A DNA stretch of 7,682 bases, taken from Opitutia bacterium UBA4654 (GTDB lineage: Bacteria > Verrucomicrobiota > Verrucomicrobiia > Opitutales > Intestinicryptomonadaceae). Made by a program: the position numbers and the translations under genes. Below are positions 1 through 5,215 of the stretch, piece by piece (the stretch's first letter is position 1; each line of letters starts with the position of its first letter). A model generated the notes under the pieces. That model ran no database searches and had not been told where the DNA came from. It was given only the letters and a program-made list of their open reading frames with translations. The stretch lies in contig DHMA01000004.1 in the NCBI GenBank assembly GCA_002405555.1, forward strand, positions 1-7,682. Reading direction: 5' to 3'.

Positions 1-453
1 GTGTTCGGCGGAGACCTCTACGGTATCCCTGAATCCGAGCCTGTGGAACTCCGCGGCGCGGTCTTCGTGCACGGGCAAATCGACCTTGTTTACCGCAAGC
101 ACGACATGCTTGCCCGACGAGCGCAGAAGCCGCGCGATTTCCTCGTCGAGCGGAGTAAGCCCCGTCTGCGAATCGACAACGAACACGATGGTGTCGGCGG
201 CGACTATCGCAAAATTCGCCTGCTGGTTCGTGGCGTCGGCAATGACTTTTTCGGTTACGTCGGAAGTAGCGAACATGCCGCCCGTATCCATGAGGACGGC
301 GCGGTCGGAGAGCGGTTCAACCACGATGTCGCGGGTTACCCCCGGCTGGTCGTGCACGATTGACACGCGCCGCCCCAGAAGCCTGTTGAACAGCCTGCTT
401 TTGCCTACGTTCGGTCTGCCGACCAATGCCACGCTTTTAACTTCACGCTCCAT
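1..453 (-). CDS. der: Ribosome-assembly GTPase Der (EngA), N-terminal part, cut by window edge
   Basis: Der is a tandem-GTPase protein that acts in late assembly of the large ribosomal subunit. Only the first 151 codons lie in the window, covering nearly all of the first G domain. The P-loop GRPNVGKS is at residues 12-19, the G2/switch I stretch PGVTRD at 37-42, G3 DTGG at 56-59, G4 NKVD at 122-125 and the G5-like SAE at 148-150. The opening GRPNVGKS followed by LFNRL is diagnostic of Der rather than Era or MnmE. The reading frame stays open to base 1, so the second G domain and KH-like domain lie outside. The ATG at 451-453 starts the conserved domain at once and is 6 bases behind the aminotransferase stop, so the two are probably co-transcribed. 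No Shine-Dalgarno sequence is visible. The identification is secure; only completeness is unknown. Confidence 0.95.
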   Translation of the reverse strand, partial: MEREVKSVALVGRPNVGKSRLFNRLLGRRVSIVHDQPGVTRDIVVEPLSDRAVLMDTGGMFATSDVTEKVIADATNQQANFAIVAADTIVFVVDSQTGLTPLDEEIARLLRSSGKHVVLAVNKVDLPVHEDRAAEFHRLGFRDTVEVSAEH

Positions 454-459
454 AAAAAA

Positions 460-1626
460 CTACCACTTTGAAATTGCCGCTTCTATTCTGTCGGCGGCTT
501 CGACGAGGTTTTCGTAGCTCGTCGAGAAGCTTGCGCGGACAAAGCCCTCGCCCGACTCGCCGAACGCCGCCCCCGGGACGACGGCGACTTTCGCCTCCGC
601 CAAAACCTTTTTCGCAAACTCCATCGACGACATGCCGAAGCGTTTGACGCACGGGAACGCGTAGAACGTGCCCTCGGGGCTGTGGCAGTCCATGCCGATT
701 TCGTTGAAACGCCCCACGATGAAGTCGCGGCGGCGGCAGTACTGCTCGCGCATGCGCTCCATGGATTCGCGCCCGTTCATCAGAGCTTCGATAGCCGCCT
801 CCTGCGAGACAATCGGCGCGCACATTAGCGCGTACTGGTGGGCTTTCATCATGCCGTCGATTATTCCCTTGGGGGCGCACGCGTAGCCGATTCTGAAACC
901 CGTCATCGCAAACGCCTTCGAGAATCCGTGCAGGAAAACGCAGCGGTCTTTCATGCCGTCGAACGACGCTATCGAAACGTGTTTGCCCTCGTAGGTAAGC
1001 TCGGAATAAATTTCGTCGGTGATAACGAGCATGTCCTTTTCCCTGACGAAGTCGGCAAGCTCTTTGAGCTGTTCCGCGCTCGCGACTCCGCCCGTGGGGT
1101 TTGTCGGGAAGTTGATGATTATCGCCTTGCAGCCCGGTTCCCACGCCTTGCGCACTTCCTCGATATTGAACGAAAAATTGTCTTCGGCGCGCATTTTCGC
1201 CGCGACGGGAATGCCGTGGCAGAGGCGGACGCTCGGCGAGTACGACACAAAGCAGGGTTCGTGGTACATCACTTTGTCGCCGGGGTTGATAATCGCCCTA
1301 AGCACGCAGTCCATCACTTCCGACACGCCGACGCCCACCATGATTTCGCACGACGGGTCGTAGGAGACTCCGTAGTTTTTTGCCACGTATTTGGAAATTT
1401 CGTTGCGCAGGCGGCGCAGACCCAAGTTGTCGGTATACGAGGTCTTGCCCTTTTCGAGCGCGAAAATCGCCGCCTCGCGGATATGCCACGGCGTTACGAA
1501 GTCGGGCTCGCCGATGCCCAGCGAAATGGCGTCTTCCATGGTGGCCGCTATTGCGAAAAACTCGCGTATTCCGGAGCGCGGAATGCCGCGCACGTGGTCT
1601 GCCACAAAATCTTTTGGTTCTTTCAT
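460..1626 (-). CDS. PLP-dependent aminotransferase, AlaT/PatA-like (class I/II)
   Basis: This is a fold-type I, pyridoxal-phosphate aminotransferase of 388 residues, a normal length. The N-terminal SGIREFF (18-24) and LGIGEPDFVTPWHIR (36-50) are typical of the Bacillus PatA and YugH/AlaT group. The PLP-binding elements are NFPTNPTGG at 172-180 (key Asn176), TDEIYSEL at 203-210 (Asp204 for the pyridine nitrogen, Tyr207), and SKAFAMTGFRIGY at 236-248 with the Schiff-base lysine at Lys237. Arg364 in the C-terminal VRASF is the expected substrate-carboxylate ligand. The ATG at 1624-1626 fits the family start; an in-frame TTG at 1663-1665 would add 13 residues and would overlap the upstream terminator. 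The neighbouring Lrp-type regulator resembles AlaR, which in Bacillus subtilis is paired with the alanine transaminase AlaT. Alanine or a branched, aspartate or aromatic amino acid could be the substrate; sequence alone does not decide, so I leave the symbol empty. Confidence 0.92.
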   Translation of the reverse strand: MKEPKDFVADHVRGIPRSGIREFFAIAATMEDAISLGIGEPDFVTPWHIREAAIFALEKGKTSYTDNLGLRRLRNEISKYVAKNYGVSYDPSCEIMVGVGVSEVMDCVLRAIINPGDKVMYHEPCFVSYSPSVRLCHGIPVAAKMRAEDNFSFNIEEVRKAWEPGCKAIIINFPTNPTGGVASAEQLKELADFVREKDMLVITDEIYSELTYEGKHVSIASFDGMKDRCVFLHGFSKAFAMTGFRIGYACAPKGIIDGMMKAHQYALMCAPIVSQEAAIEALMNGRESMERMREQYCRRRDFIVGRFNEIGMDCHSPEGTFYAFPCVKRFGMSSMEFAKKVLAEAKVAVVPGAAFGESGEGFVRASFSTSYENLVEAADRIEAAISKW

Positions 1627-1658
1627 CTGTATAAAATCTGTAAAATGTGCTTGTAGGT

Positions 1659-1687
1659 AAAACAAACCGCCGCGCGGAAGGCGGCGG
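1659..1687 (-). terminator. Rho-independent terminator after the AlaR-like gene
   Basis: Read on the minus strand, CCGCCGC (1687-1681) pairs perfectly with GCGGCGG (1673-1667) across a 7-base loop. TTTGTTTT follows at 1666-1659. A GC-only stem followed directly by a U-rich run, 22 bases past the regulator stop codon, is classic intrinsic-terminator structure. It implies that the aminotransferase and der need their own promoter in the 32 bases between the U-run and the ATG at 1626, or depend on read-through. I could not pick out a convincing promoter in that gap. Confidence 0.8.
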
Positions 1688-1709
1688 AATCGGGGGAAAC
1701 GCGCCGAAA

Positions 1710-2189
1710 CTACGGCGAGTAGAAAAGGCGTTCGCCGCCGTTGACGTCCTTTTGAATGAGGAAGCCCTGCTGTTTGTAGGTTTTGAGGAAGAAGTGCGTT
1801 GCGGTGGAGGTTACCCCGCCGATTGTCGCCAGTTTTTCGTAGACGAAGCTCGCGACCCCCCGCAGCGATTTTGCGCGGACGAACAGAAGGAGGTCGTACG
1901 CGCCGCTCATGAGGTAGCAGGAATCGACTTGGTCGAACCTGCTGATTCTCTGCGCGAGCCTGTCGAAACCGCCGTCGCGTTCGGGGTTTATGCGCAGTTC
2001 GATTGCCGCGTGCACCATGGATTCCTCAACGTCGGGGTTTATCACAGGACGCCAGCCCAGCAATATGCCCGCGTCGGACAGCTTTTTCAATTCGGCGTCC
2101 AACTGGTCTTTCGTGAGTCCGAGAATCTCCCCCATTTGTTCGGTTGAGAGAGCCTCGCCGTCGAGCATTAATTTCAACAGTTTTTCCAT
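1710..2189 (-). CDS. Lrp/AsnC-family transcriptional regulator, AlaR (YugG)-like
   Basis: The product is a 159-residue regulator of the Lrp/AsnC (feast/famine) family. Residues 1-50 form a winged-helix DNA-binding domain, with the helix-turn-helix around LSTEQMGEILGLTKDQLDAE (14-33). Residues 58-140 form the RAM ligand-binding and oligomerisation domain. The stretch GFDRLAQRISRFDQVDSCYL (74-93), followed by MSGAYDL and later STATHFFLKTYK (128-139), closely resembles Bacillus subtilis YugG/AlaR from memory. The C-terminal tail ending in YSP is also shared. The ATG at 2187-2189 starts the domain and has no strong Shine-Dalgarno sequence. Its gene follows mnmM by 50 bases and ends at a terminator just before the aminotransferase. 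By analogy with AlaR-AlaT it probably controls that aminotransferase in response to an amino acid, perhaps alanine. The family is certain; the effector and targets are inference. Confidence 0.9.
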   Translation of the reverse strand: MEKLLKLMLDGEALSTEQMGEILGLTKDQLDAELKKLSDAGILLGWRPVINPDVEESMVHAAIELRINPERDGGFDRLAQRISRFDQVDSCYLMSGAYDLLLFVRAKSLRGVASFVYEKLATIGGVTSTATHFFLKTYKQQGFLIQKDVNGGERLFYSP

Positions 2190-2239
2190 TGTCTCAATAT
2201 GAATCGGTTTGTTTTTTTTTTAAACACTTTTTTTGCGAT

Positions 2240-2815
2240 TTATTTTTCGCCGCAAAATTTTTTGACGAGCAACACGGGCGACACCGCGTTTTCCGCGTCC
2301 GAAAAGCTTTCGTAGCCGCCCCCGAAGTTCGCGTCGAAAAATCCGCGAACCGCCGCGAACTCCTCCGCCCCGCCCTCGTGTCCGCGGTAGCACAATGCCG
2401 ACAGCAGCCCGCGCGACTTGTCGAGAAGCCCGACCGCCGCCTCCAACGCCGCGAGAGTTGTTTCGGGGCGCGTAATCGTGGATTTGTCGGAGCGCGGAAG
2501 CCAGCCCAAGTTGAAGAACGCGCACGCGAATTTTCCCGCAAGTTCGGTCGGCAGAAGCTCCGCCATTTTTTCGTGCCCCGCAAGGAACAGCTCCGCCGAA
2601 AGAGAACGCTCCGCAAGCCTCGCGCGGGCGCGTTCCAACGCCGCCGCCTGCACGTCGAAGCCGAAGACGCGCCCGCCCGACGCCGACGCGAGTTCGGCGA
2701 GAAACAGGGTATCGCCGCCGTTGCCGACCGTCGCGTCTATTGCGCAGACGCGCGGGACTCCCGCCAAGAACTGGCGGGCGGTATCGTGCGAAAGTTTTAC
2801 GAGGTTTGTCTTCAT
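2240..2815 (-). CDS. mnmM: tRNA (mnm5s2U34) methyltransferase MnmM-like (YtqB family)
   Basis: This class I SAM-dependent methyltransferase of 191 residues belongs to the YtqB/MnmM family. That family methylates the wobble uridine modification of certain tRNAs (nm5s2U to mnm5s2U). SAM-binding motif I is DATVGNGGDTLFLAE at 27-41, followed by the acidic strand end FGFDVQ at 51-56. The family hallmark FNLGWLPRSDKSTITRPETT spans 101-120, CYRGHEGG is at 142-149 and the last strand is SPVLLVKK at 179-186. The start is uncertain. ATG 2813-2815 matches the family N-terminus, about 25 residues before motif I. An in-frame ATG at 2855-2857 has a good GAGGA Shine-Dalgarno (2865-2869) 7 bases upstream and would add 14 residues. 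I prefer 2815 because the added stretch coincides with a terminator-like hairpin and is not typical of the family. Older annotation would call this an rRNA methylase. Confidence 0.85.
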   Translation of the reverse strand: MKTNLVKLSHDTARQFLAGVPRVCAIDATVGNGGDTLFLAELASASGGRVFGFDVQAAALERARARLAERSLSAELFLAGHEKMAELLPTELAGKFACAFFNLGWLPRSDKSTITRPETTLAALEAAVGLLDKSRGLLSALCYRGHEGGAEEFAAVRGFFDANFGGGYESFSDAENAVSPVLLVKKFCGEK

Positions 2816-2852
2816 AAAATAAAAATCGCCGTCGGGAAAACCGCGCGGCGAT
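2816..2852 (-). terminator. Terminator-like hairpin between lpxA and mnmM
   Basis: On the minus strand ATCGCCG (2852-2846) pairs perfectly with CGGCGAT (2831-2825). Inside the loop CGG and CCG can add three more pairs with a small bulge. The stem is followed by TTTTATTTT at 2824-2816, which abuts the mnmM ATG at 2815. The structure fits an intrinsic terminator closing the lpxC/fabZ-lpxA unit. If mnmM instead starts at 2857, the hairpin lies inside its coding sequence and would be either coincidence or an attenuator, so the confidence is moderate. Confidence 0.6.
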
Positions 2853-2878
2853 GGCATTTTAAAATCCTCAGCGGGAAC

Positions 2879-3658
2879 TCATGCCAGACCGCGTTCGCTC
2901 GCGCCGTGCGCGAAGTCGAGAATCGCCCTGATTACGCGCGATGTCGCCGCGTTTTCGCGCTGCGCCAACGCCTCAACCGCGTGGGTTCTCGAAAGTCTGT
3001 GTTTGTAAATCAGCTTGAACGCGCTGTAAGCCACGTCGATTTCCTCTACCGAAAACCCGTTGCGCTGCATGTTGATTTTGTTGATGGCGCAGACCTCCGC
3101 GGGCGAGCCGTCAGCCATGAAAAACGGAGGAAGGTCTTTCACCAATTTGGAGCTTGCGCTGAGCATTGCGTACGCGCCGATTCGGCAGAACTGGTGCGCG
3201 CCGCTTCCCCAGCCTATCACGACGTTGTCCTCCAAAACGACATGTCCGCCGAGCGCGGCGTGCGAGCTCATGACGATTTTGTTGCCCACAACGCAGTCGT
3301 GCGCGATGTGGCTGTACGCAAGAATGTTGTTGTCGTTGCCGACTATCGTGTTGTTGCCGTCGGCGGTCGCCAGATGCGCGGTTGTGTATTCGCGGAAAAC
3401 GTTTCTGTCGCCGACGACAAGCCCCGGGTTGCCGCCCTTGAATTTGAGGTCGTGCGTTTTTCCGCCGATGTACGCGTACGGAAAAATCTGGTTGTCGCGA
3501 CCGAGAACCGTGTTGCCGTCTACCGTCGCGTGGTGCGCGACGACCGTTCCGCCGCCGATTCTCGCCTGAGAGCCGATGTACGCGTACGCGCCCACTTCGA
3601 CGCCGTCGTCAAGCTCCGCGCCTTTTTCGATAATTGCAGTCGGGTGAATGTTGGTCAT
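2879..3658 (-). CDS. lpxA: Acyl-ACP--UDP-N-acetylglucosamine O-acyltransferase LpxA
   Basis: LpxA catalyses the first step of lipid A synthesis in the cytoplasm, moving a 3-hydroxyacyl chain from ACP to the 3-OH of UDP-GlcNAc. The protein has 259 residues, close to the 262 of Escherichia coli. Residues 1-185 are hexapeptide repeats of the left-handed beta-helix (IHPTAIIEKGAELDDGVEVG and many similar rungs). The catalytic motif HIAHDCVVGN lies at 117-126, with His120 aligning to E. coli His125. GGH (His139) and HQF (His155) match further active-site histidines. The alpha-helical C-terminus follows from about 197. Ala168 falls where E. coli has the chain-length ruler Gly173. The start is ATG 3656-3658, with GGAGG 9 bases upstream; an in-frame TTG at 3662-3664 would sit only 3 bases from it. 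The gene begins 16 bases after lpxC/fabZ, so the two form an operon. Confidence 0.96.
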   Translation of the reverse strand: MTNIHPTAIIEKGAELDDGVEVGAYAYIGSQARIGGGTVVAHHATVDGNTVLGRDNQIFPYAYIGGKTHDLKFKGGNPGLVVGDRNVFREYTTAHLATADGNNTIVGNDNNILAYSHIAHDCVVGNKIVMSSHAALGGHVVLEDNVVIGWGSGAHQFCRIGAYAMLSASSKLVKDLPPFFMADGSPAEVCAINKINMQRNGFSVEEIDVAYSAFKLIYKHRLSRTHAVEALAQRENAATSRVIRAILDFAHGASERGLA

Positions 3659-3667
3659 TTTCAAAAG

Positions 3668-3672
3668 CCTCC
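3668..3672 (-). promoter_or_regulatory. Shine-Dalgarno sequence of lpxA
   Basis: GGAGG on the minus strand lies 9 bases before the lpxA ATG and 2 bases after the lpxC/fabZ stop codon. It decides the lpxA start in favour of ATG 3658 over the nearer TTG. It is the only strong ribosome site found in front of the chosen starts in this window. Confidence 0.75.
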
Positions 3673-3674
3673 GA

Positions 3675-5027
3675 TTACGGCGCGTCCGCGGCGTCCATGA
3701 TTGCGAACATCAAATCCGCCGACGAAACCACCTTGCCCGCGACTTTGCAAGTGCCCTCGGCGCATGCGATTTTCCCGTCGCGGTTTTTCGTAATTTTCAC
3801 GTCTATTTGAAGCTGGTCGCCGGGTTTTACCGCCCTGCGGAACTTAACCTTGTCGGCACTCATGAAGAACGCGAGTTTGTCCTCCCCGTCAATCTGCCTG
3901 AGCATGAGAATGCCTGCCGCCTGCGCCATCGCTTCAAGCTGCAAGACCCCCGGCATTACGGGATTTCCGGGGAAATGCCCCTGAAAGAACTGCTCGTTGA
4001 GCGTTACGTTTTTGATTGCCGTAAGTTCCGTATTTCCGCGCGTTTCGGTAATGCGGTCTATGAGGACAAACGGGTACCTGTGCGGCAGAAGTTCGAGGAT
4101 TCTGCGGGCGTCGAGGGTAGCCTCGGTAAAGATTTTGTGGTGCTCCGAATCCGCCGCCGAAACCTGCTTTGCGGGCTTTTTCGGGGCGTTTTTGAGGGAC
4201 TCCATCTGCTTGTAGATTTTCTCCGTAAGCTTTGCGTTGAGCGCGTGCCCGGGGCGGACAGCCACGATGTGCGCCTTCAACTTCACGCCGAGAAGCGCGA
4301 TGTCGCCTATGATGTCCAAAATCTTGTGGCGCACGAACTCGTCCTGATAGCGGAGCGGCTCTTTCGAGAGAATTTTGTTGCCCTTGATGACGATTGCTGA
4401 ATCGAGGCTGCCGCCCTGAATTTTTCCCATTTTCAGGAGGGGTTCGATGTCCTCGTAAATCGTGAACGTGCGTGCGGGCGCGATTGCCGCCTGATAGGTT
4501 TCGGGGTCTATGTCTATCGAAAGGTGCTGGGTGTGGATACCCCTGTCGTCGGCGGAGGTGCAGGTGATTTTAAGGCCGTCGTAGGGAAGCGCGATAATCG
4601 AGCGGTTGCCGTCGGAAACGGAGACGGGTTCTACCAGCGCGAACTCCTCGCGCTCGGCGTCCTGCTCTACGGGTTCAGCCTGCTGGATAAGGTTTACGAA
4701 AAGCTTTGCCGAGCCGTCGAGAATCGGGGGTTCGTCGGCGTTCATTTCAACATAGCAGTTGTCGACGTTCATGCCGTTGAGCGCGCTCACGACGTGTTCG
4801 ATTGTATGCAGTTTTACGTGCCCCTCCGAAATGCCCGTGTTTCTTACCAAGTCTTGCGAGATGTGCGAGATGTGCGGACGCAGTTCGGGCTTCGAATAGA
4901 TGTCTTTGCGTCTGAAAACTATGCCGGTATTTTCGGGTGCCGGTTTGAGAGTCAATGTCACTTCGGCGGCGCTGTGCAACCCCGTGCCGCTTATTGAAGC
5001 TTCTCTAAGAATGGTCCGTTGTTTCAT
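3675..5027 (-). CDS. lpxC/fabZ: Bifunctional LpxC (UDP-3-O-acyl-GlcNAc deacetylase) / FabZ (3-hydroxyacyl-ACP dehydratase)
   Basis: This single 450-residue protein joins two enzymes. Residues 1-275 are LpxC, the zinc deacetylase that commits UDP-acyl-GlcNAc to lipid A. Zinc ligands are His78 (in HTIEHVV, with general base Glu77), His234 and Asp238 (in DEFVRHKILDIIGD), and the catalytic His is His261 in PGHALNAKL. A Lys/Ala/Pro-rich linker spans about 278-303. Residues 304-450 are FabZ, the hot-dog dehydratase of fatty-acid elongation: LLPHRYPFVLIDRI at 313-326, then GHFPGNPVMPG with catalytic His351, and Glu365 in LEAMAQ. No stop or frameshift interrupts the join, and both active sites are intact. 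The fusion is known in Bacteroidota and some related or PVC-group bacteria. ATG 5025-5027 begins right at the LpxC domain. A TTGACA promoter lies upstream and lpxA follows 16 bases after the stop. Confidence 0.96.
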   Translation of the reverse strand: MKQRTILREASISGTGLHSAAEVTLTLKPAPENTGIVFRRKDIYSKPELRPHISHISQDLVRNTGISEGHVKLHTIEHVVSALNGMNVDNCYVEMNADEPPILDGSAKLFVNLIQQAEPVEQDAEREEFALVEPVSVSDGNRSIIALPYDGLKITCTSADDRGIHTQHLSIDIDPETYQAAIAPARTFTIYEDIEPLLKMGKIQGGSLDSAIVIKGNKILSKEPLRYQDEFVRHKILDIIGDIALLGVKLKAHIVAVRPGHALNAKLTEKIYKQMESLKNAPKKPAKQVSAADSEHHKIFTEATLDARRILELLPHRYPFVLIDRITETRGNTELTAIKNVTLNEQFFQGHFPGNPVMPGVLQLEAMAQAAGILMLRQIDGEDKLAFFMSADKVKFRRAVKPGDQLQIDVKITKNRDGKIACAEGTCKVAGKVVSSADLMFAIMDAADAP

Positions 5028-5058
5028 AAATTAATACTCGGAGATATAAATAAAGCGG

Positions 5059-5089
5059 GTTATAGTCCCAAATTGCCCCGAAATGTCAA
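5059..5089 (-). promoter_or_regulatory. Sigma70-type promoter of lpxC/fabZ-lpxA
   Basis: On the minus strand a perfect TTGACA (5089-5084) is followed, 19 bases later, by TATAAC (5064-5059). Transcription would start near 5052, giving a leader of about 25 A/T-rich bases before the ATG at 5027. The spacer is slightly long; a CTATAA or ACTATA register gives 18 or 17 bases with a poorer -10. The position and the exact -35 make it the best promoter in the window, though it is predicted only. Confidence 0.6.
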
Positions 5090-5098
5090 GGCAATTTG
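5069..5098. promoter_or_regulatory. Perfect inverted repeat around the lpx -35 box, candidate operator
   Basis: CAAATTGCC (5069-5077) and GGCAATTTG (5090-5098) are exact reverse complements, 9 bp each, separated by 12 bases. The arm centres are 21 bp apart, two helical turns, which suits a dimeric DNA-binding protein. The lpx -35 TTGACA lies in the spacer, one arm abuts it upstream and the other lies between -35 and -10. Bound protein would therefore block the promoter. If recN transcripts start left of 5069, the same bases would fold into a hairpin in the recN leader. Confidence 0.5.
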
Positions 5099-5215
5099 AA
5101 CTTTCGGACCCGACGGGCGGAGCGCGCGGCGGGGAAAAAAGGTTTAAAAGACGGAAAAATCGTGCTTGGAAAAGCGGGGAAAAAGTGCAAATATCGGGGT
5201 TTCATTTTAGGGCAG

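Noticed and set aside
838..1656. 272-codon plus-strand frame opposite the aminotransferase
   Set aside because: It is a codon-bias shadow: no motif, and the minus-strand gene here has all its PLP-binding residues.
1627..1658. Promoter for the aminotransferase (TATACA at 1633-1628)
   Set aside because: A start site set by this hexamer would fall inside the coding region, and no -35 match lies at the right distance.
2144..3700. 518-codon open frame on the plus strand, antisense to mnmM and lpxA
   Set aside because: It is full of Arg, Ala and Val with no recognisable domain and lies opposite two well-identified genes. Long antisense frames are common in GC-biased DNA.
3648..4400. 250-codon plus-strand frame opposite lpxC/fabZ
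   Set aside because: It has no domain and lies opposite an enzyme with both active sites intact.
5096..5215. 40-codon in-frame upstream extension of recN from a TTG
   Set aside because: The stretch is very basic and low in complexity, has no family counterpart, and its TTG overlaps the inverted repeat. RecN homology begins exactly at ATG 5216.
5028..5215. LexA/SOS box in front of recN
   Set aside because: I looked because recN is SOS-controlled in some bacteria. The only clear palindrome is CAAATTGCC/GGCAATTTG, which matches no SOS box I know.
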